Shown: positions 16,761 to 25,900, counted from the first letter of the stretch. The stretch: 64,000 bases of DNA from Nocardioides marmorisolisilvae (GCF_031656915.1 NZ_CP134227.1:930001-994000); one strand, 5' to 3'. Numbers and translations are program-made. The notes: generated from the letters alone by a model not told the origin.

Positions 16761-16986
16761 CCCGCGCGGATGACCGACACCAGGAGGGGATGGTCCCGGC
16801 CCGTCCCGACGAGGAGACCGCATCGCGGCCGTGTGGCCCATCCGTGAACGGCTCACCCCTGGCCGACTCCTGTGCTGGGCCCACGCACAGGCTGTGCCAC
16901 CTTGCACGACGCGATCGTGCACCGGCCGACCGTGCATCCAATGCCACCGGATGCCCCCGCCTGTGAGCGGAGAATTCGACGTGCCG

Positions 16987-17010
16987 GCCCGGGGTTCAAC
17001 GACCCCGGGC
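16987..17010 (-). terminator. Hairpin at the 3' end of the decayed integrase
   Basis: The arms GCCCGGGGT and ACCCCGGGC enclose the loop TCAACG and overlap the integrase stop codon at 16996-16998. This GC-rich 9-bp stem is a plausible terminator for minus-strand transcription. Confidence 0.5.
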
Positions 17011-18236
17011 GGTTGCTGTGGGCACCGCGGCCGCCCAGGCTTCCTCGATGATGCGCGAGGAGTCCGGAGCCAGCCGACTCCGGTGGATGTAGTGCGCCTC
17101 CGCGATCTCGCGGGTGTTGCCCATCTGGGAGGCGGCGATCTCGGCGCCGCTCGCCTGCGCCACGACCGTGCCCGTCGCCGAACGCAGCAGACGGAGCTCG
17201 AACCACTCGCCGACCTCGCGATCCTTGAGGATCGACTCCCGGAACCGGGTGTTGATGTTGTTCGGCGAGAGCCAGCCGCCGGCCCTGGTGGCGAAGATGG
17301 CTCCGGAGTCATTGGGCGCGGTGGCCATCAGGCGCTCACGAAGCATCCGCACCAGGAAGGGCGGCAGGACCACCGTTCGGTCTCCGGCTCCGCCGCTCTT
17401 GGTGTGCGGCTGCCGGTACAACCCCCCGTGGTCCCGGTCATAGACCAGCGTCCCGGTGATGTGTACCACCGGCTTGGTCAGCCCCTCGCCGACCGGGTAC
17501 GCGAGGTCGATGTCCTGGCGGCGCACGGCCAGCGCCTCCCCGGGTCTGCACGCGGTGCCGACGATGAACAGCACCAGGTCGCGGTACACCGCCGAGGGCG
17601 TCGGCCCCGGGCGGGCCGCTCCGGCCCAGTCGTCGACGGCGGCGAGGACCGCTCGGACGTCCGCTGCGGTGATCTCACGGTCCTTGGACCGGCGGCCGAT
17701 GTTGCGCCGCTGGTAGCTGGGCAGAGGCGCCATCGGGTCCCGGGCAAGGGCGCCTTGGACGATCAGCCACTTCACGAACGCGTGTAGCGCCTTGCGGACG
17801 TCGGAATAGCGGGTCGGTGTCACCTCGGTGCGGAAGTAGCGGTCGAGGCGACCCGGGGTCAGGTGGCGTACCTGGAGGTTGCCGAGGCGGGCACGATCCA
17901 GTTGCGGGCCAGGGAGCGGTACTGCTTGATCGAGCGAGTACTGGCTCGGCCAATGCCGGTGCGAGCATCCTCCATGCGCTGGTCGAGGTAGATCGCGACG
18001 GCCTCCTTGACGAGGCTTCGTGCCGAGACCAGTCCGCCGGTGTCGAGTTCGATGCGTTCGGCGATCTCGTCGGTCAGCGCCCGACGGGCGTCCGCTTCGG
18101 TGCGGCCAGACTTTCGGAGCCGAATCCGGTTGCCAGCGGAGTCGGCATAGTAGGTGTCGGCGCGCCAGAGACCAGCGCTGACGCGTGTGGTGCGAATCTT
18201 GCCGATGTCTCCCGGCTGAAGTAGTTCTCGGGACAT
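16996..18236 (-). pseudogene. Tyrosine integrase of a tRNA-targeted element, broken by a one-base deletion
   Basis: The N-terminal frame (from MSRELLQPGD at 18236) gives an SH3-like arm and a SAM-like domain up to RNWIVPA, then runs into a stop. Moving one base restores LGNLQVRHLTPGRLDRYFRT and continues into the catalytic domain, with CRPGEAL, HTKSGGAGDR, RLLRSATG and the tyrosine in AHYIHRS. The lost base lies near 17888. The His of the usual HxxR box appears as Arg, which may be natural variation or decay. The intact gene would encode about 410 residues. It lies next to an excisionase-like gene and about 3.5 kb from a tRNA fragment. Confidence 0.8.
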
Positions 18237-18299
18237 GTGCTCATTCCTTTGCCGTGGGTGACCAGAGATCCGGAGCACAGGTCGTGGGCGAGGTCCGGG

Positions 18300-18653
18300 T
18301 CAGTGGGCAGGGCTGTCGGAGTCCGGAGCCGTCAGGCTGCGGACGTGAGGCCGTCGACGGCGGGTCAACCGCGGGGACTGGGCGCCGGCGTCGGATCGGA
18401 GGCACCCGGTCTCGGACTCCGTGTGTTCCTCGATCCAGGTGACGAGGTCCTCGGGCCGGTAGCGGATATTGCCGCCGAGATGGACCGCCGGCGGTCCATA
18501 GCCGCGCCGGCGCGTCCGCCAGGTTCTCAAGGTGGCGACCGGCACGCTGAGAATGTCGGCCGCCTCGTCAGAGGTGAGCAGGTGGTAGGACGCGAGATCG
18601 ACCGTGCGGTCGACCGCGTTCGCGCTGGGTTGGGTGGGCAGTGCCATGCCCAT
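18300..18653 (-). CDS. Excisionase-like HTH protein
   Basis: This protein of about 117 residues has a winged-helix/MerR-like excisionase domain: LLTSDEAADILSVPVATLR followed by GNIRYRPEDLVTWIEEH. Such Xis proteins direct element excision together with the integrase. The C-terminal 40 residues are Arg/Ser-rich and unstructured. Starts at 18653 or 18647 are both possible. It lies 64 bases upstream of the integrase pseudogene in the same direction. ISL3 copy 2 begins 71 bases upstream of its start. Confidence 0.7.
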   Translation of the reverse strand: MGMALPTQPSANAVDRTVDLASYHLLTSDEAADILSVPVATLRTWRTRRRGYGPPAVHLGGNIRYRPEDLVTWIEEHTESETGCLRSDAGAQSPRLTRRRRPHVRSLTAPDSDSPAH

Positions 18654-18724
18654 GAGGTGCGCTCGCAGTGCCACCAGGGTGGCGTCGCGCCGATGCCCCC
18701 GGGAGCCAAAGTAGTGACAAAGTG

Positions 18725-20160
18725 GGCTCTCCTGACGTACCTGTGGGTGCCTGAGCGCGCCTGAACGAGCCACACGCCGCTTCCTGTCTAGGTTTCTGAG
18801 CTGTCTAGGAACAGGAACCAGGTGCACAGGAGAGCGGCGTGCGTGATGTCAGCCTATGGCGGGGCGTGTTCGGGGTCGAGAAGACGGTGATCGAGCGGGT
18901 CGAGTTCGACGAGGACGACCAGGTGCTGGTCGCCTACGTGCGGCCGACCAAGCGGCAGCGTGGCCGCTGCGGGCGTTGTCGGCGACGCTGTCCGGGTTAT
19001 GACGCCGGTGCGGGCAGGAGGCGTTGGCGGGCGCTGGACCTGGGCACGATGGTCGCGATGGTCGAGGCTGACGCGCCGCGGGTGACCTGCCGGGCCCATG
19101 GCGTGGTGGTCGCCCACGTGCCCTGGGCCCGCCACGACGCCGGCCACACGCTGAGCTTCGATGATCAGGTGGCATGGCTGGCCACCCAGGCCTCGAAGTC
19201 ATGCGTGGTCGAGCTGATGCGGATCGCCTGGCGCACCGTGGGTTCGATCATCTCCCGGGTCTGGGCCGACATCGAGACCCAGCACGACCGCTTCGCCGGG
19301 CTGCGGCGCATCGGGATCGACGAGATCAGCTACAAGCGCGGGCACAAGTACTTGATGGTCGTCGTCGACCACGACCAGCGGCGACTGGTCTGGGCCGCAC
19401 CGGGACGCAACAGCGCCACCGTCGCTGAGTTCTTCGATCTCCTCGGCGAAGAACGCTGCAAGCTGATCACCCACGTCTCGGCTGATGGGGCCGACTTCAT
19501 CGACACCATCGTCGCCGGGCGGTGCCCGAACGCGGTCCGGGTGGCCGATCCGTTCCACATCGTCAAATGGGCGACCGAGGCGCTCGATGAGGTCCGGCGT
19601 GAGGCGTGGAACGACGCCCGCAAGCAGGCCAGAACCGAACCCAAGCGGCCGCGTGGACGTCCTCGCGCCGACGCACCGCCGCGACCGGGCAGCGAACGGG
19701 CCAAGTCGTTGAAGGGAGCCCGCTACTCGTTGTGGAAGAACCCCGAAGATCTCACCGAGAACCAGCAGACCAAGCTGGCTTGGATCGCGGCCACCGATCC
19801 GCGGTTGTATCGCGCCTATCTGCTCAAAGAAGGCCTGCGGCTGGTCTTCCGACTACCCCACGCGGCAGCCGCCGAGGCCCTGGACCGGTGGATCAGCTGG
19901 GCGCGACGCTGCCGGATCCCGGCGTTCGTGAAACTGCAGAAGAGCATCGTCAAGCACCGTTCCCGGATCCTCGCCGCGATCGAGCACAACCTGTCCAACG
20001 GGCTGATCGAGTCGACCAACACCAAGATCCGGCTGCTGACCAGGATGGCGTTCGGGTTCCACTCCGCCGAGGCATTGATCGCGCTGGCGATGCTCACCCT
20101 CGGCGGGCACCGACCCGCCCTCCCGGGCCGCAACTAACCCACAGATCAGTCAGGAGGGCC
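18725..20160 (+). mobile_element. ISL3-family insertion sequence, copy 2 (left partner of a tandem pair)
   Basis: The 1436-base element has the same ends as copy 1. Its left flank is gacaaagtg and its right neighbour is the 7-base acaaagt, directly followed by copy 3. The tandem arrangement is described under copy 3. Confidence 0.95.
18839..20137 (+). CDS. ISL3-family transposase (copy 2)
   Basis: The 432-residue translation is identical to the transposase of copy 1, with all three catalytic acidic residues present. Its GTG start lies 114 bases inside the left terminal repeat. Confidence 0.95.
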   Translation: MRDVSLWRGVFGVEKTVIERVEFDEDDQVLVAYVRPTKRQRGRCGRCRRRCPGYDAGAGRRRWRALDLGTMVAMVEADAPRVTCRAHGVVVAHVPWARHDAGHTLSFDDQVAWLATQASKSCVVELMRIAWRTVGSIISRVWADIETQHDRFAGLRRIGIDEISYKRGHKYLMVVVDHDQRRLVWAAPGRNSATVAEFFDLLGEERCKLITHVSADGADFIDTIVAGRCPNAVRVADPFHIVKWATEALDEVRREAWNDARKQARTEPKRPRGRPRADAPPRPGSERAKSLKGARYSLWKNPEDLTENQQTKLAWIAATDPRLYRAYLLKEGLRLVFRLPHAAAAEALDRWISWARRCRIPAFVKLQKSIVKHRSRILAAIEHNLSNGLIESTNTKIRLLTRMAFGFHSAEALIALAMLTLGGHRPALPGRN

Positions 20161-20167
20161 ACAAAGT

Positions 20168-21603
20168 GGCTCTCCTGACGTACCTGTGGGTGCCTGAGCG
20201 CGCCTGAACGAGCCACACGCCGCTTCCTGTCTAGGTTTCTGAGCTGTCTAGGAACAGGAACCAGGTGCACAGGAGAGCGGCGTGCGTGATGTCAGCCTAT
20301 GGCGGGGCGTGTTCGGGGTCGAGAAGACGGTGATCGAGCGGGTCGAGTTCGACGAGGACGACCAGGTGCTGGTCGCCTACGTGCGGCCGACCAAGCGGCA
20401 GCGTGGCCGCTGCGGGCGTTGTCGGCGACGCTGTCCGGGTTATGACGCCGGTGCGGGCAGGAGGCGTTGGCGGGCGCTGGACCTGGGCACGATGGTCGCG
20501 ATGGTCGAGGCTGACGCGCCGCGGGTGACCTGCCGGGCCCATGGCGTGGTGGTCGCCCACGTGCCCTGGGCCCGCCACGACGCCGGCCACACGCTGAGCT
20601 TCGATGATCAGGTGGCATGGCTGGCCACCCAGGCCTCGAAGTCATGCGTGGTCGAGCTGATGCGGATCGCCTGGCGCACCGTGGGTTCGATCATCTCCCG
20701 GGTCTGGGCCGACATCGAGACCCAGCACGACCGCTTCGCCGGGCTGCGGCGCATCGGGATCGACGAGATCAGCTACAAGCGCGGGCACAAGTACTTGATG
20801 GTCGTCGTCGACCACGACCAGCGGCGACTGGTCTGGGCCGCACCGGGACGCAACAGCGCCACCGTCGCTGAGTTCTTCGATCTCCTCGGCGAAGAACGCT
20901 GCAAGCTGATCACCCACGTCTCGGCTGATGGGGCCGACTTCATCGACACCATCGTCGCCGGGCGGTGCCCGAACGCGGTCCGGGTGGCCGATCCGTTCCA
21001 CATCGTCAAATGGGCGACCGAGGCGCTCGATGAGGTCCGGCGTGAGGCGTGGAACGACGCCCGCAAGCAGGCCAGAACCGAACCCAAGCGGCCGCGTGGA
21101 CGTCCTCGCGCCGACGCACCGCCGCGACCGGGCAGCGAACGGGCCAAGTCGTTGAAGGGAGCCCGCTACTCGTTGTGGAAGAACCCCGAAGATCTCACCG
21201 AGAACCAGCAGACCAAGCTGGCTTGGATCGCGGCCACCGATCCGCGGTTGTATCGCGCCTATCTGCTCAAAGAAGGCCTGCGGCTGGTCTTCCGACTACC
21301 CCACGCGGCAGCCGCCGAGGCCCTGGACCGGTGGATCAGCTGGGCGCGACGCTGCCGGATCCCGGCGTTCGTGAAACTGCAGAAGAGCATCGTCAAGCAC
21401 CGTTCCCGGATCCTCGCCGCGATCGAGCACAACCTGTCCAACGGGCTGATCGAGTCGACCAACACCAAGATCCGGCTGCTGACCAGGATGGCGTTCGGGT
21501 TCCACTCCGCCGAGGCATTGATCGCGCTGGCGATGCTCACCCTCGGCGGGCACCGACCCGCCCTCCCGGGCCGCAACTAACCCACAGATCAGTCAGGAGG
21601 GCC
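20168..21603 (+). mobile_element. ISL3-family insertion sequence, copy 3 (right partner of a tandem pair)
   Basis: This copy follows copy 2 head to tail after a spacer of only seven bases, acaaagt. The outer flanks of the pair both read gacaaagtg, so the same target sequence occurs three times with slight trimming at the junction. This fits a dimer formed at one site, or a second insertion into the duplicated target of the first. Confidence 0.93.
20282..21580 (+). CDS. ISL3-family transposase (copy 3)
   Basis: The 432-residue translation is identical to those of copies 1 and 2. The upstream region includes the abutted ends of two elements, an arrangement that in some IS families creates a strong junction promoter. 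Confidence 0.95.
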   Translation: MRDVSLWRGVFGVEKTVIERVEFDEDDQVLVAYVRPTKRQRGRCGRCRRRCPGYDAGAGRRRWRALDLGTMVAMVEADAPRVTCRAHGVVVAHVPWARHDAGHTLSFDDQVAWLATQASKSCVVELMRIAWRTVGSIISRVWADIETQHDRFAGLRRIGIDEISYKRGHKYLMVVVDHDQRRLVWAAPGRNSATVAEFFDLLGEERCKLITHVSADGADFIDTIVAGRCPNAVRVADPFHIVKWATEALDEVRREAWNDARKQARTEPKRPRGRPRADAPPRPGSERAKSLKGARYSLWKNPEDLTENQQTKLAWIAATDPRLYRAYLLKEGLRLVFRLPHAAAAEALDRWISWARRCRIPAFVKLQKSIVKHRSRILAAIEHNLSNGLIESTNTKIRLLTRMAFGFHSAEALIALAMLTLGGHRPALPGRN

Positions 21604-21636
21604 GACAAAGTGGTGAATAGGCCGGTTCGGACCCGG

Positions 21637-21664
21637 AACGGGCGAACCCCGCCCGACCCGTTCG
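21637..21664. terminator. GC-rich hairpin beside the tRNA remnant
   Basis: The outer arms GAACGGG and CCCGTTC and an inner pair CGGGCG/CGCCCG around AACCC form a strong alternative stem-loop. It lies directly downstream of the minus-strand tRNA fragment, where a tRNA terminator would be expected. Confidence 0.45.
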
Positions 21665-21687
21665 TGCAGGTCAGACGGGGTTCTATC

Positions 21688-21722
21688 GCTCCCCCGGTTG
21701 GACTCGAACCAACAACCCTCCG
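21688..21722 (-). other. tRNA 3'-end fragment, probable attachment-site remnant
   Basis: On the minus strand GTTGG TTCGAGT CCAAC forms a perfect T-stem and T-loop, followed by CGGGGGAG as a 3' acceptor arm. The matching 5' acceptor, D-arm and anticodon arm are absent upstream, so this is not a whole tRNA gene. Integrative elements commonly use tRNA 3' ends as att sites and leave such fragments at one junction. The amino-acid identity cannot be read from this piece. Confidence 0.55.
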
Positions 21723-21859
21723 CTCCGCCGAGCAGGTACTGAGGCTTCGGCGCGAAGTGCGCTGACCGGGTCTGCGTGGAGTTGCATGAGTATGTGGAAA
21801 CAGGCGTTGACCTGCAGGAACGCGATCGAACCGGCATCCTGCGGTCGTGCATCGGCGTC

Positions 21860-22005
21860 ATCCCTCGCTTGCGTCTCATTGCCCCGGAGCGTGGGCTTCT
21901 GCGTCCAAAGTGGACACAATTGTGTGAACGCTCGAATCCCGACCGGGTCCTCAGATCAGGCTACCTCCCTCTTCGGCGCCGCATCGTTGCCATGGTGCAC
22001 AAACG
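21860..22005 (+). repeat. Dispersed repeat R1 with a 12-bp palindrome
   Basis: It contains catccctcgcttgcgtctc, then aaagtgGACACAATTGTGTGaac, in which ACACAATTGTGT is a perfect palindrome. It closes with gctacct and atcgttgccatggtgcac. The copy at 38197-38337 matches almost throughout; a shorter relative lies at 22193-22285. No protein is evident. The copies R1 and R3 bracket the 25-38 kb catabolic island in the same orientation. Confidence 0.75.
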
Positions 22006-22192
22006 TGCCGGCTCCATCAGCAGAGTGCGACGTTCCGGCTCCCCTCTGTTGTCATCCGGCCCGGTCCTTTCGACGGCCACTGAGGGAGCGTTACCACCGG
22101 TGATGACCCGGTTTGCGCTGCATTGCGCTCGCGTGCGAAGACCTGCGATGACCTGCGGGAACGCACTGAGGTCGTGACCCCGAGGTTCTCCA

Positions 22193-22285
22193 TCGATGTC
22201 ATCCCTGGCCTGTGCTGAGTTGCTGTGGATCGCGGAACTCTGGGTCCAAAGTGGACACAATTTTGTGAACGCTCAGGTCCGGAGC
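22193..22285 (+). repeat. Dispersed repeat R2, diverged relative of R1
   Basis: It shares gtcatccctggcctgtg and aaagtggacacaatt-ttgtgaacgctc with R1, with the palindrome reduced to CACAA/TTGTG. The bases before both repeats also match loosely (gacctgcaggaacgc against gacctgcgggaacgc), so R1 and R2 look like an old tandem duplication of about 330 bases. Confidence 0.6.
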
Positions 22286-22494
22286 CGCCGCTGCATCCGA
22301 ACGCGGTCCCCGGGACTGGACCGGTGTGGGCCATCTCGGCGATGGCGGTCAGTCATGCTCGCCTGAACTCCGCCATAGAGCGCCAGTACGTTCGGCGGTC
22401 CGGTGCGATCTCCGAGAGGAGCAGAACGAGCGCGCTTCCAGCCATCCTCGGTATCCGTCAGCCCAATCGGATCTCCCATTGGTCCGCTAGGTGC

Positions 22495-22915
22495 TCATGG
22501 TCGTTGGCCTCCGTTCATTTGCGTGTCTAGCTCATCACCGACCTGGTCCATGTCGAGGCCTTCCCCCGAGGTCGAGTAGCCGACCCGCCATGCCTGCATG
22601 CCGCTGTCACCTGCCCCGGAGATTGAGTCGTCGAATGCAGCAAACTCCGCCGCCAAACCAACGCAGGCGAACTTCAGCGCCATAACCGGATCCGGCTTGA
22701 CCCAACTGCTGTGATCGGGCGACGACATGATGATCTGAGCCGCCGCTGACATGAAGCCACCGAGTGACTTCTCGTCGTCCTCGCCGTAGACGACGACGCT
22801 CTCAAAACGGGATGCCGAAAGTGACCGCAGCTACGGCATGGCCGGCCTCGTGTATCAGGATGTGCGGATCGAGGCCATGCACCGAGCAGTCGGACGCGTA
22901 GAGGTCTTCCGTCAC
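22495..22915 (-). pseudogene. HEAGH zinc-metallopeptidase-like gene, frameshifted
   Basis: From a GTG at 22915 preceded by gagaggg, the frame reads a start followed by HILIHEAGHAVAAVTFGIPF, carrying the HExxH zinc motif of FtsH-like M41 or related peptidases. A stop then follows. Removing one T from the four-T run (22804-22807 on the plus strand, written aaaa) restores ESVVVYGEDDEKSLGGFMSA and an 85-residue continuation to 22495. The protein would be about 139 residues without an ATPase domain, similar to small phage or ICE peptidases. The frameshift could also be a sequencing error. Confidence 0.6.
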
Positions 22916-22949
22916 GCGTAAACCCTCTCACCGCCGGGCAGACGAAAGC

Positions 22950-22973
22950 CCCCTCGGCAGTCACTCCGAGGGG
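22950..22973. terminator. Bidirectional-type hairpin terminator
   Basis: CCCCTCGG and CCGAGGGG form an 8-bp stem around CAGTCACT. It lies between the start of the HEAGH pseudogene and the 3' end of the small membrane-protein gene, both on the minus strand, so it would end the latter's transcript. Confidence 0.65.
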
Positions 22974-22988
22974 ACTCTCTGGGTCTAG

Positions 22989-23243
22989 CTACTCGATCTC
23001 AGCGGGCGGCTCGGTCGGGTGTTCAGGCTCACTCGACTTTGCCTTGCGCCAGGGGAACCACGGGCCGATGGCTTCGAGCTTCGAGACTCCCTCAGGCTGC
23101 TTGGCGATGCCGTACAGCCCAGCCATGAAGACACCGACGGTGAGTACGAGTCCACGGGCGAGCCACTTGGCGCCGTCCCCTTCGATGTGAAGGTGGGTCT
23201 CGTGCTTGGGCTCGATGGGCTCGGTCGTGTCGTGCTCAGACAT
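22989..23243 (-). CDS. Small single-pass membrane protein, unknown function
   Basis: This 84-residue protein (start MSEHDTTEP) has an acidic/His-rich N-terminus, one hydrophobic helix (LARGLVLTVGVFMAGLYGIA, about 29-48) and a Pro/Glu-rich C-terminus. The ATG at 23243 is preferred to one nine bases upstream because aaggagttg lies at a suitable distance. It is followed by a terminator and so may be monocistronic. I recognise no family. Confidence 0.55.
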   Translation of the reverse strand: MSEHDTTEPIEPKHETHLHIEGDGAKWLARGLVLTVGVFMAGLYGIAKQPEGVSKLEAIGPWFPWRKAKSSEPEHPTEPPAEIE

Positions 23244-23391
23244 ATTCAACAACTCCTTGACAGCGCATCGACCACGGGACCGGAGTCTGGGTCGGGCACT
23301 GCGTCATCGGGTTGTTGGTGGTTAGGCGACGCCTCTCCGGTCGACGTTGCCGATAACTCGATCAAGGTCCACGGGTGGCCTCGCTAAATAA

Positions 23392-24354
23392 GAGATCGCG
23401 CGGATAGGTCAGGGGCGACGTGCTGGTCGGGTGTCCCAGCGGTGGGTGGTCCAGGCGGTCCGGATGAGTCGGCGCACGATGATCACTGCGTTGGCCAACG
23501 CGACGTAGGCGTCGATGACGCGACCGCGGCGTTCGGTGCAGACCAGCAGCTTCTTGAACCCGCGGTTGTGCCAGGAGTTGGTGCGTTCAACCACCCATCG
23601 GGCGCCGGCTTGGAGGGGGCAGCCCTTCTGGCTGATCACGCCATCACAGCCCAGCTCGGCAAGCAGTTCGCGGGTCTTGGCGCTGTCGTAGCCGGCATCG
23701 AGATGCACGGTGATCTTCTCGGGCAGCCCGATCCCGAACCAGCGCTCAAGGCGTCCCAGCTTCTCCAAGGTGGGGCGCAAGAACACCGAGTCGTGGCGGT
23801 TCGCCGGAGCGCTCACACACCCCAGTGGGACCCCGGCCCCGTCGGTGAGCAGCGATCGTTTGGTGCCTTGCTTGCCCCGGTCAACCGGGGACTTCCCGGC
23901 CGCTTCGCCACCACAGGGCGCCTTGACGATGCAGCCGTCCACGGTGAGGTCTTCCAGGTCGAGCCCACAGATGCAGTCGTAGGCCTGCAAGCACAGCTGC
24001 TCGAGGGCTTCGAAGAGGCCGGCGCTGATCCACTCATCGCGGCGATCGCGGATCGTGGTGGCCGAACAGGTCGCATCGGCGATCTTGACGTAGGCGGCGC
24101 CGAAGACCAGCACTTCGACGAGCTTGTCGAAGACCACGCGGTCACCGATCCGAGGGCGGTGACAACCCAACGGGTGGGCGTCCTCGTGGTCAGGGAGCAG
24201 CACGGTGAACTGGTCCCAAAGGGGTTCAATGATGAAAGATGGCACAGCAGGCACAAGCACCTCGCGGGGAAGAGACGAGTCTTGACAACCCGTTGATCCT
24301 CCGAGGGCTTGTGCCTGTTTCGCGTCAACGACGCGCCCCTATCCGCGCGATCTC
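23392..24354 (-). mobile_element. IS5-family insertion sequence, copy A (963 bp)
   Basis: The inverted ends begin GAGATCGCGCGGATAGG. A 3-bp target duplication taa lies on each side (23389-23391 and 24355-24357). Copy B at 45835-46797 is the same length and lies in the opposite orientation. Confidence 0.93.
23409..24260 (-). CDS. IS5-family transposase (copy A)
   Basis: This transposase of about 283 residues has an N-terminal HTH-like part and a DDE domain: Asp in LTVDGCIVKAP, Asp in VHLDAGYDSAK and Glu in RWVVERTNSWHNRGF. A start at the GTG of VPAVPSF, two codons in, is equally possible. The translation matches copy B. Confidence 0.93.
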   Translation of the reverse strand: MLVPAVPSFIIEPLWDQFTVLLPDHEDAHPLGCHRPRIGDRVVFDKLVEVLVFGAAYVKIADATCSATTIRDRRDEWISAGLFEALEQLCLQAYDCICGLDLEDLTVDGCIVKAPCGGEAAGKSPVDRGKQGTKRSLLTDGAGVPLGCVSAPANRHDSVFLRPTLEKLGRLERWFGIGLPEKITVHLDAGYDSAKTRELLAELGCDGVISQKGCPLQAGARWVVERTNSWHNRGFKKLLVCTERRGRVIDAYVALANAVIIVRRLIRTAWTTHRWDTRPARRP

Positions 24355-25143
24355 TAAGTCCGCTTGTGTACGGCGGATCACTTTGAGTCGAGATCGCCTC
24401 CGGCGGAGGACGTCTGGTCTTTCGGGTCGAGCAGAACGACCATACGGCCGAACGACTCGGCGTCACCCCCCTGCAGCTCGTGAGAGATAGCGTTGAGCAT
24501 CACGCGCAGGTGCTGGAAGACAAGCGCAAGACTCAGAAGTCGAGGGATGGCGAGATTGTCACCAAAGCGGAGATCACCCCGGCTCCTTGCGTGCCTCGAT
24601 GAGCTTCACGTAGGCATCGACTCGAGCGGAGTCCGGCATCTTGGCCGCAGCGCGCAGCTCAACGGGCAGGGTGCGGGTCCGCCTGCTGCGGGTGACCACC
24701 AGGAACTGCCGGTGCGCGATGACCGGCATCCAGTCTAGGTCCGGTACACACGGGTACAACCGGAGATCCTCGTGCCCGGGGTAGACGACGTCGTCGCGGC
24801 TGGAACGCCGAATTACGACGGGCCGCGCGTCCCGTCCAACAGCCGCACATTGATGAGCGCCTGCAGGTCCTCGAAGCCGATCCCGAACAGGTCACGGACC
24901 ACGACCCTGTCGGGCTCGATGAGGAAGACCGCGAGGTCGGTTTAGACCCGGGACACGGTCCCCGCGCGATTGTGAACCTGACCCGGAAGTCCACGCAACA
25001 TTGTGAGTTTCCATGACGCGGCTTCGCGTGTGACGCACCTAGTCTCGACCAAGTTGCGTGACAAGGTTCTGAACGGTTCTGACAGCGTCTGCAATCGCGC
25101 GTCAGAGTCACGAAGTGGACCCTCAACCCGAGGAGATCGATCG
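24355..25143. other. Region of gene fragments between IS5 copy A and the catabolic island
   Basis: No intact gene is present. A plus-strand stretch (about 24410-24590) reads FRVEQNDHTAERLGVTPLQL and continues with a charged helix, but has no start or family I recognise. On the minus strand, 24574-24815 is a toxin fragment listed separately, and about 24820-24950 reads DLAVFLIEPDRVVVRDLFGI, another unknown fragment. The stretch 24970-25140 should hold the promoter for the island. Confidence 0.5.
24574..24815 (-). pseudogene. Fragment of a PIN-like toxin related to the one at 38.4-38.85 kb
   Basis: The minus strand reads DDVVYPGHEDLRLYPC, then PDLDWMPVIAHRQFLVVTRS and TRTLPVELRA. This parallels DDVIYPGHEDLPE, PDLDWMPVVAYRQLIVVTRD and RTRPVELRA of the copy at 38.4-38.85 kb. 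The N-terminal DEN motif is missing and the C-terminal half has diverged or been replaced. No antitoxin lies next to it. Confidence 0.6.
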
Positions 25144-25900
25144 ATGGGTGGCGGAGCAAACCCGACTGTAGCGCTGCGGACGGCTTTGGTAGACGGTGGC
25201 GCTAGCGGAATTGGGGAAGCCTGTGTCTGGGCCTTAGCCGCAGGCGGTCACACGGTGATCGTTGCCGACCGAAATGTTGCCGCTGCGAGCATGCTGGCGT
25301 CGGAAATCGGTGATCAAGTCTGGGAGGTCGACCTCACTGACACCAGACGGCCCGAGACTTGGACGGGCGACGTTGACGTGTTGGTCAGCAACTCCGGAGT
25401 GCGGGTGGTGTGCCCGGAGAAGGAATTTCCACCATCGGATTTTCCGAAGATCACAGCGCTGCTTCTTGACGCGCCCCTTCCTTTGATGCGTGGAGCGATC
25501 CCTAACACGCACGACCGCGGGTTCGGCAGAATCATTAACGTTTCCTCGGTGCGCGCTCACTGTGCATCGCAGTATAAGGCTCCATACGTCGCGGCGAAAC
25601 ACGGTCTCGAGGGCCTCTCGAGGTCGCGGCCGTTGAAGGCGGCTCACACGGCCCCTCACAAGCAACTGTGTCGGCCCTGGCTACGTGAGCACTCTCCTTG
25701 CGTGCGATCAGATAGCCGCACAAACACGTGAGAACGATGTCGATGAAGCGGACGTACTCGACCACGTGCTCTTGGCCTGCAACGTAATCAAGCACCCACG
25801 TTTCCCCGAAGAAGTAGCGGATTTGCTCGCCTGGCCCGCAAGCAACGGAGCCGCCATGGTGGCGGCGTCTCCTACGCGATGGATGGCGGGTTCGCTAGCT
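25144..25900 (+). pseudogene. Decayed 3-hydroxybutyrate-dehydrogenase-like SDR
   Basis: A first frame gives the Rossmann start TALVDGGASGIGEACVWALA, then VSNSGVRVV, RIINVSSVRAH and the YxxxK motif as YVAAKHGLEGLS. The frame then slips twice before NCVGPGYVSTLLACDQIAAQ and PEEVADLLAW, and once more before VSYAMDGGF. These later blocks are those of the beta-hydroxybutyrate dehydrogenase branch of the SDR family. At least three indels make it non-functional. It lies directly upstream of acetoacetyl-CoA synthetase, so an intact ancestor would have made acetoacetate for the next enzyme. Confidence 0.75.

Noticed and set aside
16757-16966. Small plus-strand frames, one Cys-rich, between the 441-residue gene and the integrase
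   Set aside because: The ATGA overlap at 16757 is tempting, but the product has no recognisable domain and the Cys-rich alternative runs antisense into the integrase; not enough support for a gene.
21680-21765. Complete tRNA gene on the minus strand
   Set aside because: Only the T-arm and 3' acceptor are present; no D-arm, anticodon arm or matching 5' acceptor can be folded.
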